Assembly (NCBI GenBank): GCA_017478965.1
Contig: JAFVCV010000026.1
Coordinates: 1-64,000 of the forward strand
DNA from: Ruminococcus sp.
GTDB lineage: Bacteria; Bacillota; Clostridia; Oscillospirales; Ruminococcaceae
Length of the DNA stretch: 64,000 bases
Direction: 5' to 3'
Shown here: positions 8,220-17,027 of the stretch, in pieces
Numbering within the stretch: the stretch's first letter is position 1
How the letters are laid out: each line of letters begins with the position of its first letter
Translations under genes and position numbers: made by a program
Notes under the pieces: generated by a model
The model's input: only the letters and a program-made list of their open reading frames with translations
The model's database searches: none
What the model was told of the DNA's origin: nothing

Positions 8220-10301
8220 TTATTCTATAGTGCTGTTCTTTGCGATAACGTCAGCCACCAGGTTTGACGGCAGCGGTTCGTATCTGACCTTCTCAAAGGT
8301 GAAAGTACCTCTGCCCTGGGTCATCTGCCTGAGAGTAAGGGTGAAGTCCTGCATCTCAGCCATGGGTACCTCGGCAACTATTTCGGTCAGCCCCTTCTTT
8401 TCTGATGGATTCATGCCAAGGACTCTGCCTCTTCTCTTGTTCAGCTCGCCCATCATATCGCCGGTATTGTCATCAGGGACGAGAACGTTGAGCGCACCGA
8501 TAGGTTCGAGCAAAATAGGCTCAGCCTGTCTCAGACCCTCCTTGTAAGCGATGGACGCAGCCATCTTAAAGGCCATCTCAGAAGAGTCTACCGGGTGGTA
8601 AGAGCCGTCTACCAGTATTGCCTTCAGGCCCACTACAGGGAACCCAGCCAGGACGCCCTTCTTGACGCTCTCCTGCAATCCTTTCTCAACAGCCGGGAAG
8701 AAGTTCTTGGGAACTGCGCCGCCGAATACCTTCTCTTCAAATACCAGCTCGTCTGATACGCAAGGCTCGAACTCTATCCACACATCGCCGTACTGGCCGT
8801 GGCCGCCGCTCTGTTTCTTGTGTCTGCCCTGCACCTTGACCTTCTTGCGGATAGTCTCTCTGTAAGATATCTTAGGAGTCTGAACATCAACGTCAACGCC
8901 GAAGGTATCCTTGAGCCTTCCCACAACAGAATCAAGATGCAGACCGCCTAAGGTGCTGAGTATCATCTCGTTGGTGGAAGGATCCAGCTCATAGGAAAGG
9001 GTAAGGTCTTCTTCGAGTATCCTGCCGATAGCGGCGGATATCTTGCTCTCGTCTCCCTGCTTCTTAGCCTTTACGGCGACCTTATGGGTAGGCTTGGGGA
9101 ACTCGATGGTGGGCAGCTTTACGACTCTTCCCGCATCGCATACGGTGTCATTGGTATTGACATTCATCTTCACTGCGACAACTATGTCGCCTGCTCCTGC
9201 CTCGCTCACATCAGTCTGTTTCTTGCCCATAAGCGTAACGAGCTTGCCGACTTTCTCAGTGCTGCCCGTGGTTGCATTGACAACTTCCTTATTGGGGGAG
9301 AGCTTTCCTGCAAATACTTTTATGAATGACATTTTGCCAACAAAGGGGTCTGCAACTGTCTTGAATACGAATCCTGCCAGAGGGTCGCTCTCATTGCAGG
9401 CCACTTCAACGGCGTCGCCGCCGGCTGTCTCGCCAACAAGTGCGTCCTTCTCAGAAGGCGCCGGCAGAAGAAGATCTATCTCCTTCAGCAGCATATCTAC
9501 GCCGGAAAGATCGGTGGAAGATACGCAGGTGACGGGAGTGATTATGCCTGAATTCATGCCCTTGTGAATGCCGTCAATAAGCTCCTTCTGGGTGAAAGCC
9601 TCTCCGGAAAAGAACTTCTCGAACAGCTCCTCATCAGTCTCTGCAACGGCTTCAGAAACGGCCTCGATAAGACCGTCTATCCTGTATTCCATCTTCTCAG
9701 ATACCTCAGCCGTAGGCATATCGGTCTCCACAGCCTTGCCGTTCTCATATTTATAAGCCTTCATCTCGATGAGGTTTATATACGACACTATCTTTCTGTC
9801 AGCGATGACCGGAACGACTACCGGGCAAACTGTAGAACCGAACTCAGCCTTCAGCTCAGTCAGCACGTTATTGAAGTTGGCGTTGTCGTCGTCAAGCTTT
9901 GTAACAACGAACATAGTGGGCTTGCCGTACTTCTTTGCGCAGTCATAGGCCTTGTGGGTGCCGACCTTGACACCGGATTTTGCTGAAACGGTTATCATCA
10001 CACAGCCGCTGGCAAAAATGCCCTCTATCATGCCGCTCTCATAATCGAACAGACCAGGTGTATCAAGTAGATTTACTTTATATTCACCGACCTCCATACT
10101 TGCCAGTGAAGTGTAAACGGAAGTCTTTCTCTTTATCTCTTCTGCTGTGTAGTCTGAAACAGTGGTGCCGTCAAGGACCTTTCCTAATCTGTCAACAGCT
10201 CCGCTCTTATATAACAGTGCCTCTGCCAGTGAGGTCTTGCCTGAACCGGCGTGCCCGGCAATGGCTATATTTTTGATCTTCGTACCGTCAAATTTTTTCA
10301 A
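8220..10301 (-). CDS. Elongation factor G-like translational GTPase (EF-G paralogue)
   Basis: 693 aa with the five-domain EF-G layout, but it belongs to the divergent EF-G-like paralogue group. G1 is intact (GHAGSGKTS, residues 16-24). G3 is DTPGL (80-84) in place of DTPGH, losing the histidine that activates water in classical EF-G. G4 is TKLD (134-137) in place of NKxD. The start is TTG at 10301: AGGAG sits 9 bases upstream, and the other nearby TTG is out of frame. The function is not established; a ribosome-associated role is likely by family. It is a single gene with its own promoter and terminator. Confidence 0.85.
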   Translation of the reverse strand: MKKFDGTKIKNIAIAGHAGSGKTSLAEALLYKSGAVDRLGKVLDGTTVSDYTAEEIKRKTSVYTSLASMEVGEYKVNLLDTPGLFDYESGMIEGIFASGCVMITVSAKSGVKVGTHKAYDCAKKYGKPTMFVVTKLDDDNANFNNVLTELKAEFGSTVCPVVVPVIADRKIVSYINLIEMKAYKYENGKAVETDMPTAEVSEKMEYRIDGLIEAVSEAVAETDEELFEKFFSGEAFTQKELIDGIHKGMNSGIITPVTCVSSTDLSGVDMLLKEIDLLLPAPSEKDALVGETAGGDAVEVACNESDPLAGFVFKTVADPFVGKMSFIKVFAGKLSPNKEVVNATTGSTEKVGKLVTLMGKKQTDVSEAGAGDIVVAVKMNVNTNDTVCDAGRVVKLPTIEFPKPTHKVAVKAKKQGDESKISAAIGRILEEDLTLSYELDPSTNEMILSTLGGLHLDSVVGRLKDTFGVDVDVQTPKISYRETIRKKVKVQGRHKKQSGGHGQYGDVWIEFEPCVSDELVFEEKVFGGAVPKNFFPAVEKGLQESVKKGVLAGFPVVGLKAILVDGSYHPVDSSEMAFKMAASIAYKEGLRQAEPILLEPIGALNVLVPDDNTGDMMGELNKRRGRVLGMNPSEKKGLTEIVAEVPMAEMQDFTLTLRQMTQGRGTFTFEKVRYEPLPSNLVADVIAKNSTIE

Positions 10302-10396
10302 TTCAATTCGCTCCTATCTGTGACTTGCGTCTTTATATTTTTGCGAGGGATGCGAGTTTTGTTAATATTCACAAAAACGCACAATCGCATAAATTA

Positions 10397-10425
10397 ATTA
10401 TATATTATTTCACCGAAAATATCAA
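10397..10425 (-). promoter_or_regulatory. Sigma-A promoter of the EF-G-like gene
   Basis: On the minus strand: -35 TTGATA (10425-10420), 17-bp spacer, -10 TATAAT (10402-10397). It leaves a leader of ~85 bases before the TTG start. Confidence 0.75.
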
Positions 10426-10528
10426 TAGTATTACTAAAAAAATATTTCGTGATTTTAAACAAATTTTAACACTGATATTTTACACCCCACCTTCGCCGGC
10501 AGTACCGTGCAAAACGGTCCTGCTGTGT

Positions 10529-10559
10529 CAATAAGCGGGTCATGTTCATAAGATATAAT
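10529..10559 (+). promoter_or_regulatory. Candidate mother-cell sigma (E/K type) promoter for dpaAB
   Basis: CATAAGATA at 10547-10555 fits the sigma-K -10 pattern CATANNNTA, and CAATA at 10529-10533 lies at a plausible -35 distance. An overlapping TATAAT (10554-10559) has no good sigma-A -35 17 bases upstream. In Bacillus subtilis dipicolinate synthase is made in the mother cell under sigma-K; its use here is inferred. Confidence 0.4.
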
Positions 10560-10584
10560 ACAGTTTATTTCGGGAGGTATCTGC

Positions 10585-11451
10585 ATGAGGAAAACGGTAT
10601 TTCTGTGTGTGGGCGGCGATAAGAGACAGGGCTATATGTGCAGGGAGCTTGGATGGTCCGGCACGGTCAGGACCATAGGTGTCCCTATGACGGACGCCTG
10701 TGAGGCAACGCCCGGAGAACGCATCGGTGCAGATGTTCTTATCCTCCCCATAATGAGAGACAGTGATCTCAGTGTGCAGACTTCTGTAGGTAAGGTCAGC
10801 TTTGATGAGCTTATAAATATGCTGTCTGACGGCGCCCTTGTCCTTGGGGGGACTCTCAGACCGGAGCATTATTCGTTTTTCAGCGCCCGTGGCTTTACAG
10901 CGACAGACTATTTCGACAGAGAGGACCTGGTGCTGAAAAACTGTATCCCCACCGCCGAGGGGACCCTGCTTTGTGCCATAGAGAATACCGACTTTGATAT
11001 CTTCGGCAGTACTGTCCTTATAACCGGCTTTGGCCGGACTGCCAGAGCCTGCGCACGGCTTTTCAAGGCTGCCGGAGCGCTATGCACCGTCTGCGCCAGA
11101 AGGAATGAGGTCCTGACCGCCGCAGAATGCGAGGGCTACGGGACCTGCCCCATGAGAGAACTTCCCGAAAAGCTGAAAGACCATATGATAATAATAAACA
11201 CCGTGCCTGCTATGATATTTGACGCCAAGGTCCTTGGATATGCTCGTAAAAGCTCCCTTTTCATCGACATCTCATCAAAGCCGGGCGGCATAGACTTTAC
11301 TGCCGCTGAACGGCTTGGTCTTATGACTGTCCATGCTCTTGGTCTGCCCGGTAAGGTCAGCCCAGGCTCCGCAGGCAGATATATAGCAGAAACGGTCATA
11401 GATATCCTCAGAGAAAGGGGAGAGACCGATGTCAGAAAAAACATCGTTTAA
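10585..11451 (+). CDS. dpaA: Dipicolinate synthase subunit A
   Basis: 288 aa. With DpaB it oxidises 4-hydroxytetrahydrodipicolinate (from the lysine pathway) to dipicolinic acid, which protects the spore core. The N-terminus (VFLCVGGDKRQGYMCREL) matches the SpoVFA opening. A Rossmann NAD(P)-binding segment follows near residue 135-160 (ILITGFGRTARACARLF-like), then a conserved PGKVSPGSAGRY stretch. GGGAGG precedes ATG 10585. It overlaps dpaB by 23 bases, so the two subunits are translationally coupled. Its presence implies that the organism can, or its ancestors could, sporulate. Confidence 0.9.
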   Translation: MRKTVFLCVGGDKRQGYMCRELGWSGTVRTIGVPMTDACEATPGERIGADVLILPIMRDSDLSVQTSVGKVSFDELINMLSDGALVLGGTLRPEHYSFFSARGFTATDYFDREDLVLKNCIPTAEGTLLCAIENTDFDIFGSTVLITGFGRTARACARLFKAAGALCTVCARRNEVLTAAECEGYGTCPMRELPEKLKDHMIIINTVPAMIFDAKVLGYARKSSLFIDISSKPGGIDFTAAERLGLMTVHALGLPGKVSPGSAGRYIAETVIDILRERGETDVRKNIV

Positions 11452-12025
11452 AGGTATAAGGATAGGCTATGTGATGACCGGTTCCTTCTGCACATTTGAA
11501 AAGAGTTTTCAGGCCGCTGAAAGGCTCGCTGCTCTCGGTGCAGAGCTTATCCCGGTCATGTCATTCAACGCCGCCGGTCTGAGCACCCGTTTCGGCACTG
11601 CCAAAGAGAATATAGAGAGATTTGAGAAGCTGTCCGGCCGAAAGGTCATCGCAACTCTGGAAGACGCTGAGCCCATAGGCCCTAAAGATATGTGCGACAT
11701 AATGGCAGTGGCTCCCTGCACCGCCACCACCCTTGCCAAGCTCAGCCTGGGCATCTATGATACCCCGGCAGCTCTGGCTGTCAAAAGCCACCTGAGGAAC
11801 CTCAGGCCTGTGGTGATAGCTGTTTCCACCAACGACGCTCTTTCGGCCAGCGCTAAAAATATCGGCGCCCTGCAAAATTACAGGAACTACTATTTCGTTC
11901 CTTATTCCCAGGACAGTCCCGCAAATAAACCCAATTCCATTGTGGCCGACTTCACAAAAATAGAACAGACCATAGCCCTTGCCCTTAAAGGGACCCAGAT
12001 CCAGCCCATGATAAAGACCGGATAA
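11429..12025 (+). CDS. dpaB: Dipicolinate synthase subunit B
   Basis: 198 aa flavoprotein-like subunit of dipicolinate synthase. It carries the conserved GYVMTGSFCTF opening, DIMAVAPCTATTLAKLSLGIYD (the phosphopantothenoylcysteine-decarboxylase-like fold signature) and VIAVSTNDALSASAKNI. The size matches SpoVFB (~200 aa). The start ATG lies inside the 3' end of dpaA behind an AGGGGAGAG SD. A terminator follows six bases after the stop, so dpaAB forms a two-gene operon. Confidence 0.93.
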   Translation: MSEKTSFKGIRIGYVMTGSFCTFEKSFQAAERLAALGAELIPVMSFNAAGLSTRFGTAKENIERFEKLSGRKVIATLEDAEPIGPKDMCDIMAVAPCTATTLAKLSLGIYDTPAALAVKSHLRNLRPVVIAVSTNDALSASAKNIGALQNYRNYYFVPYSQDSPANKPNSIVADFTKIEQTIALALKGTQIQPMIKTG

Positions 12026-12030
12026 GTACT

Positions 12031-12059
12031 CAGCCCGCAGAAAAACGGGCTGTTTTTTT
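12031..12059 (+). terminator. Terminator after dpaAB
   Basis: Stem CAGCCCG (12031-12037) pairs with CGGGCTG (12046-12052), followed by TTTTTTTG. Confidence 0.88.
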
Positions 12060-12195
12060 GTGGAACGCCGATGTAAAGAAACGATCCAGGGACTGCTCTG
12101 TCAGGTAATTCTGTCTCTGCCTGAGAAAAGGGAAGTTATACGGTACTATGTTGAGGAGAATTTTTAAAAATCTTCAAAAAATCATTATTTTGCTG

Positions 12196-12224
12196 TTGAC
12201 GATTAACACAAAATGTGCTATAGT
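12196..12224 (+). promoter_or_regulatory. Sigma-A promoter of glgA
   Basis: -35 TTGACG (12196-12201), 17-bp spacer, -10 TATAGT (12219-12224), 60 bases before the glgA ATG. The spacer upstream (12060-12195) shows no gene. Confidence 0.8.
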
Positions 12225-12283
12225 ATTAGTAGGTAGTTTGTGTAATTTTTCAGACTAAAAAATGTCAGGAAGGAAATATTGCT

Positions 12284-13726
12284 ATGAAAAAGATCTTGTT
12301 TGCATCATCTGAGGTGGTCCCTTTTATCAAGACCGGCGGGTTGGCTGACGTTGTCGGCTCTTTGCCGAAGTGTTTTGATAAGAAGTATTACGACGTCCGT
12401 GTGATACTGCCAAAATATTCCTGCATGGCCCAGAAGTGGAAGGACATGATGGAGTATGTGACCCATTTCTACATGGATTTCGCCGGAAGGAGCCAGTATG
12501 TGGGCATATTGAAGACGGTCTATGAGGGCGTGACCTTTTATTTCGTTGACAATGAGTATTACTTTACAGGGGATAAGCCCTACGGCGACTGGCATTGGGA
12601 TATCGAAAAGTTCATGTATTTTGACAGAGCAGTGCTCTCTGCCCTGCCCGTCATAGATTTCAGGCCCGATATCATCCACTGTCACGACTGGCAGACCGGC
12701 CTGATTCCCGTATATCTTCATGACAGTTTCCAGGGGGGCGAGTTCTTCCGTGGCATAAAGACTGTCATGACTATCCATAACCTGAAATTCCAGGGCAATG
12801 ACAATGCCGCAAGGTTTATGGGGCTGTCCGGACTTTCTTCCTACTATATGACCTACGATAAGCTCCTCAAGGACGTTGACGGGAATATGCTCAAAGGCGG
12901 CCTGGTATATGCGGACGCTATCACCACAGTTTCAGATTCTTATGCGGAGGAGATAAAGACCGAATTCTACGGCGAGGGTCTGGACGGTCTTATGAGGGCA
13001 AGGAAAAACGACCTCAGGGGGATCGTCAACGGTATAGATTACGGAGAGTATGACCCGGCGACTGACAAGATGATAACCGCTAACTACAATATTGAAAACG
13101 TTCTTGAGAAGAAGATAGAGAACAAGAGAGCCTTGCAGGAGGAGCTTGGTCTGACCAGGAACGATGATAAGTTCATGATAGGCATTGTAAGCAGGCTCAC
13201 CGACCAGAAGGGCTTTGACCTTATAGCCTATATGATGGAAAGGCTCTGTCAGCAGGATATACAGATAGTGGTCCTTGGCACCGGCGAGCAGAAGTATGAG
13301 GATATGTTCAGGTATTTCGCATGGAAGTTCCCGGACAAGGTGTCGGCCAATATCTATTACAGCGAGGCTATGTCCCATAAGATATACGCATCCTGCGACG
13401 CTTTCCTTATGCCGTCGCTGTTCGAGCCGTGCGGTCTTTCACAGCTCATGTCCCTGAGATACGGCACACTGCCTATCGTCCGTGAGACAGGCGGCCTGAG
13501 GGACACTGTACAGCCCTATAATCAGTTTGATAAGACCGGCACAGGGTTCAGCTTTGCGAATTACAACGCTCATGAGATGTACAATACTGTGATGTTCGCC
13601 CACTATATCTATGTTGACAGGCGTGACGAGTGGAACGGTATTATCAAGCAGGCCATGGCCAAGGACTTCTCCTGGCAGGCTTCTGCGAGCAAATACCAGG
13701 AAATGTATGACTGGCTCATAGGCTGA
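12284..13726 (+). CDS. glgA: Glycogen synthase (ADP-glucose)
   Basis: 480 aa, the usual length for GT5 bacterial glycogen/starch synthases. The N-terminus MKKILFASSEVVPFIKTGGL contains the ADP-glucose-binding K16-T-G-G-L motif. HCHDWQTGLIPVYL and TIHNLKFQG are characteristic of the family. The C-terminal GT-B domain has SRLTDQKGFDL, PSLFEPCGLSQL (the catalytic E..CGL segment) and the TGGLRDTV loop. It transfers glucose from ADP-glucose to alpha-1,4-glucan in the cytosol. AGGAAGGA precedes ATG 12284. The other glg genes are not in the window. Confidence 0.96.
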   Translation: MKKILFASSEVVPFIKTGGLADVVGSLPKCFDKKYYDVRVILPKYSCMAQKWKDMMEYVTHFYMDFAGRSQYVGILKTVYEGVTFYFVDNEYYFTGDKPYGDWHWDIEKFMYFDRAVLSALPVIDFRPDIIHCHDWQTGLIPVYLHDSFQGGEFFRGIKTVMTIHNLKFQGNDNAARFMGLSGLSSYYMTYDKLLKDVDGNMLKGGLVYADAITTVSDSYAEEIKTEFYGEGLDGLMRARKNDLRGIVNGIDYGEYDPATDKMITANYNIENVLEKKIENKRALQEELGLTRNDDKFMIGIVSRLTDQKGFDLIAYMMERLCQQDIQIVVLGTGEQKYEDMFRYFAWKFPDKVSANIYYSEAMSHKIYASCDAFLMPSLFEPCGLSQLMSLRYGTLPIVRETGGLRDTVQPYNQFDKTGTGFSFANYNAHEMYNTVMFAHYIYVDRRDEWNGIIKQAMAKDFSWQASASKYQEMYDWLIG

Positions 13727-13738
13727 TAAAGAATTGCT

Positions 13739-13769
13739 GACCGCAGCGGGACAAGGCGCCGCTGCGGTC
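13739..13769 (+). terminator. Probable terminator after glgA
   Basis: A 10-bp GC-rich stem GACCGCAGCG (13739-13748) / CGCTGCGGTC (13760-13769), followed by a broken T-rich stretch TTATCATATTT. The U run is weak, so termination may be partial. Confidence 0.55.
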
Positions 13770-13820
13770 TTATCATATTTCCGGCCAGGTGCGAATACCT
13801 TGTACAAAGGGGGCGGAAAT

Positions 13821-14990
13821 ATGAAAATTTTTAAAAGGCTGCTGGGCTTTCTTGCGGCAGCTGCGGTGGCTGTTTCTTCTGCGGCAGGAGCAGCGGGCGA
13901 AATTGAAAAAGACGATGAGATATATGCGATGCTGGAGGCTATGCCAGTGGCCGGGCTGGCAGTCATCGAGTGCGGTTCGGGGAAGATGCTTTATGAAAAG
14001 GCTGCCACTGAGCAGATGCCTATGGGACATCTGGCCAAGCTCATGACCCTGCTTTTCGCAGCAGAGTCCCTTGAAAACGGCGGGGCAAAAATTGACGACC
14101 TTATCACCGTTTCCGATAACGCCGGCTCGAAGGGCGGCATCTCCGTCTGGCTGGAGCGTGGTGAAAAGATAAGCTTTGAGGAGGCTCTTAAAGCCGTGAC
14201 CGTAAGCAATGCTAATGACGCCTGCACCGCCCTGGCCGAGTATCTTTCCGGCAGCGAAGAGAGCTTCGTCGAACAGGCAAATTCCCGCTGTATGGAGCTT
14301 GGTCTGAAAGCTACGCATTTTTCCGACTGCTGCGGTCTGGAAGAGAACACGGTGTCGAATGCCGCTGAAATTGCGCTGATCTCAGCGGAGCTTGTCAGGC
14401 ATGAGCTGCTGACGCCGTTTGTTACCTGCTGGATGGATCAGGTAAGGGAAGGAAAAGCGCAACTGGTGAACCGCAACCGGCTGGTCAGGACATATAAAGG
14501 CATCAGGGGCCTGAAAGAGTGCTATAACGATGGCACTGGCGAGTGCGCAGCGGCCGCAGCCGAAAGGGGCGGCATGACAGTGGCCGTCGTGGCCTTAGGC
14601 TGCGATACCCAGGATAGCTGCACACAGATATGTAAAAAAATGCTGGACCTGAGTTTTGAGCACTTTTCCGTTTTCCGCCCTATTGCAGATGAGGAATGGA
14701 CAGCGCCGATCCCGGTTGCCGGCGGAGTCAGGGATACAGTCAGGCTCACTGCCGATGAACTTCGGCCCATAGTAGTTTCAAAAGGCTCCACTGCGAAGGC
14801 AGAGATAGAGTTCAAAAAGACCGAAGTCTTGCAGGCTCCTGTAAAAAAAGGCACCGTAGTGGGAACAGTGGTCTGCCGTTCCAATGATGAGGTGCTTTAC
14901 AGTCTGTCCATAAGGGCAGCAGAAGATGTGGAGAAAATGAATTTCCGCTGCGGTTTTTTGAAACTTGTGTATAATCTGCTGAGTTTTTAA
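13821..14990 (+). CDS. DacF-like D,D-carboxypeptidase homologue lacking catalytic motifs
   Basis: 389 aa from ATG 13821 behind AAGGGGGCGG; an in-frame start at 13734 falls in the upstream hairpin and is less likely. It has a signal peptide (MKIFKRLLGF then an Ala-rich core to ~26), a PBP5/DacF-like domain (~35-300) and a beta-rich C-terminal domain. The fold landmarks are present (GGISVWLERGEKISFEEALKA, ALAEYLSGSEE, NRNRLVR). All three active-site motifs are changed: SxxK is H70-L-A-K73, S-x-N is N130-A-N132, and KTG is K232-E-C234. It therefore cannot be a normal penicillin-binding acyl-enzyme carboxypeptidase; a peptidoglycan-binding or regulatory role is a guess. Confidence 0.85.
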   Translation: MKIFKRLLGFLAAAAVAVSSAAGAAGEIEKDDEIYAMLEAMPVAGLAVIECGSGKMLYEKAATEQMPMGHLAKLMTLLFAAESLENGGAKIDDLITVSDNAGSKGGISVWLERGEKISFEEALKAVTVSNANDACTALAEYLSGSEESFVEQANSRCMELGLKATHFSDCCGLEENTVSNAAEIALISAELVRHELLTPFVTCWMDQVREGKAQLVNRNRLVRTYKGIRGLKECYNDGTGECAAAAAERGGMTVAVVALGCDTQDSCTQICKKMLDLSFEHFSVFRPIADEEWTAPIPVAGGVRDTVRLTADELRPIVVSKGSTAKAEIEFKKTEVLQAPVKKGTVVGTVVCRSNDEVLYSLSIRAAEDVEKMNFRCGFLKLVYNLLSF

Positions 14991-15041
14991 ATGTACGGTT
15001 TGTAAGATATGCACAAAAGTGATAAGTCGGTTTGAAAGTGC

Positions 15042-15070
15042 TTGCAAAGTCCGAAAAAATATTGTATAAT
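15042..15070 (+). promoter_or_regulatory. Sigma-A promoter of pgi
   Basis: -35 TTGCAA (15042-15047), 17-bp spacer, -10 TATAAT (15065-15070). Transcription would start near 15077, which rules out the longer reading frame that opens at 15042. Confidence 0.82.
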
Positions 15071-15104
15071 AAATCAAGAAATAAAAACAGAAAGGCTGAT
15101 AATT

Positions 15105-16436
15105 ATGTCACTTACTCTTAGAACCAAATATCTCGAGGGTTTCATCAGCGAGCATGAGTATAAAGCGATAGCTCCTGCGGTCACTGCCGCCCATAATACT
15201 CTGACGGCTAAGGACGGTCTTGGGAATGATTTCTTAGGCTGGACCGATCTCCCTACTAATTATGACAAGGAGGAGTTTGCAAGGATAAAGGCCGCAGCCG
15301 AAAAGATAAAGGCAAAGGCCGACGTGCTCATCGTTATCGGTATCGGCGGTTCCTATCTGGGGGCCAGGGCTGCTATCGAACTGCTGAAGTCGCCCTTTTA
15401 TAATGCTCTCAAAAAGGATACGCCTGATATCTATTTCGTTGGTAACAATATCAGTGCGACCTATCTTAACGAGGTGCTGTCTATCTGCGAGGGAAGAGAT
15501 ATCTGTGTGAACGTTATCTCAAAGTCCGGCACTACCACCGAGCCTGCTCTGGCTTTCAGGGTCTTCAAGAAGCTCCTGGAAGAAAAGTATGGTAAGGACG
15601 AGGCTAAGGAAAGGATATTTGCCACCACAGACAAGGCCAGGGGCACTCTGAAGGAGCTGTCTGACGAGATGGGCTATGAAACGTTCGTTGTTCCTGATGA
15701 CGTTGGCGGCAGGTTTTCCGTGCTGACAGCTGTGGGTCTGCTGCCTATCGCTGTTGCAGGCTGTGATATAGACAAGCTCATGGCAGGTGCTCAGACCGGT
15801 GAGAAAAAGTATTCCGCCGACGACGGCAACGATTGCTATAAGTATGCTGCTATAAGGAATATCCTTTACAGGAAGGGCCTTGGCGTTGAGATGCTGGTGT
15901 CCTATGACCCCGCCTTCACACTGATGGGTGAATGGTTCAAGCAGCTCTTCGGTGAGAGCGAGGGTAAGGATGGAAAGGGTATATTCCCGTCAGCCGCTAC
16001 CTTCTCTACCGACCTGCACTCCTTAGGTCAGTTCATTCAGGACGGCTCCAATATAATGTTCGAGACCGTTGTGAACATCAAGACCCCAAAGCAGGACTTT
16101 TTCCTGGAGGAGGACGCTGAGAACAGGGACGGCCTGAATTTCCTGGCTAACCAGAATATGTCTGTTGTCAACCAGAAGGCTTTTGAAGGTACTATCCTTG
16201 CACATACCGAGGGCGGTGTGCCAAACATAGTCATCGACGTTGACAGGATCGACGAAGAGAACCTTGGCGAGCTTATCTATTTCTTTGAGAAAGCCTGTGC
16301 GATATCCGGTTATATGCTGGGCGTCAACCCCTTCAATCAGCCGGGCGTTGAGAGCTATAAGAAGAATATGTTCGCTCTTCTCGGAAAGCCTGGCTACGAG
16401 AGCCAGAAGGCTGCCCTGGAGGCAAAGCTGGGCTGA
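15105..16436 (+). CDS. pgi: Glucose-6-phosphate isomerase
   Basis: 443 aa. It interconverts glucose-6-phosphate and fructose-6-phosphate in glycolysis and gluconeogenesis. Start ATG 15105 ([13 protein letters not shown]) is chosen because AAAGG precedes it and the promoter -35 overlaps the alternative start. It has [13 protein letters not shown] and [17 protein letters not shown] (sugar-phosphate-binding SIS loops), the signature region with [17 protein letters not shown], and the C-terminal catalytic segment [12 protein letters not shown]. The length and motifs fit the short bacterial Pgi form of Firmicutes. Confidence 0.96.
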   Translation: MSLTLRTKYLEGFISEHEYKAIAPAVTAAHNTLTAKDGLGNDFLGWTDLPTNYDKEEFARIKAAAEKIKAKADVLIVIGIGGSYLGARAAIELLKSPFYNALKKDTPDIYFVGNNISATYLNEVLSICEGRDICVNVISKSGTTTEPALAFRVFKKLLEEKYGKDEAKERIFATTDKARGTLKELSDEMGYETFVVPDDVGGRFSVLTAVGLLPIAVAGCDIDKLMAGAQTGEKKYSADDGNDCYKYAAIRNILYRKGLGVEMLVSYDPAFTLMGEWFKQLFGESEGKDGKGIFPSAATFSTDLHSLGQFIQDGSNIMFETVVNIKTPKQDFFLEEDAENRDGLNFLANQNMSVVNQKAFEGTILAHTEGGVPNIVIDVDRIDEENLGELIYFFEKACAISGYMLGVNPFNQPGVESYKKNMFALLGKPGYESQKAALEAKLG

Positions 16437-16522
16437 TAAAAAATGGGATCTGCGGCGGCGGTGTTTTCTGCTCCGCCCTGCCGTTTAAAATAAATGCTGT
16501 TAAGCAGAATGGAGAGTTAATT

Positions 16523-16927
16523 ATGATCAATCTTATCCCCGGTAAAAAGGGCACAGGCAAAACTAAGGTGCTTGTTGATTCTATCGTAAAGGCTGCTGAA
16601 AAGGCTACCGGCAACGTGGTTTGTATCGAGAGAGGCATGAAGCTTACTTATGATATACCCCACAGCGTGAGACTTGTAGATGCTGAGGCCTATGGCATCA
16701 CAAGCTATGATAAGTTCTATGGCTTTGTTGCAGGCCTTCTGGCCGGCAATCACGACATACAGGAGGTATTTGTTGACGGTATCCTCAAGATCGGCGGCAG
16801 GGACTATGAAGAGTTCGGCGCAATGATCGAGAGCATCGCTATCCTTTGCAAGGAGGTCAATATCGTTTTCACTGTATCTGCTGACGTTGATGAGCTGCCC
16901 GCTAAGGTAAAGGCTTTTATCAAGTAA
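16523..16927 (+). CDS. Small P-loop protein of unknown function
   Basis: 134 aa. It opens with a Walker A motif (PGKKGTGKTK) at residues ~6-15 and has a hydrophobic strand ending in acidic residue (IQEVFVDGILKIGG) that could be a Walker B. It is much shorter than a full ATPase and has no sensor or other domain I recognise. Similar short proteins in Clostridia are sometimes labelled PilT-like, but nothing here supports type IV pilus function. GGAGAG precedes ATG 16523. It lies between pgi and the promoter of yceD-rpmF, so it may be read from the pgi promoter. Confidence 0.6.
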   Translation: MINLIPGKKGTGKTKVLVDSIVKAAEKATGNVVCIERGMKLTYDIPHSVRLVDAEAYGITSYDKFYGFVAGLLAGNHDIQEVFVDGILKIGGRDYEEFGAMIESIAILCKEVNIVFTVSADVDELPAKVKAFIK

Positions 16928-16972
16928 AGAATTGATAAATTTTAAATTTTTGCGAATAATTTTTAAAAACTA

Positions 16973-17001
16973 TTGACAAATCACGGATTTCGGACTATAA
17001 T
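16973..17001 (+). promoter_or_regulatory. Sigma-A promoter of yceD-rpmF
   Basis: Consensus -35 TTGACA (16973-16978), 17-bp spacer, -10 TATAAT (16996-17001). Confidence 0.9.
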
Positions 17002-17027
17002 GGAATTTGTGGTGTTTGAGGTGTGCT

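Noticed and set aside
15042-15104. Longer pgi start at 15042
   Set aside because: The TTG is the -35 box of the pgi promoter.
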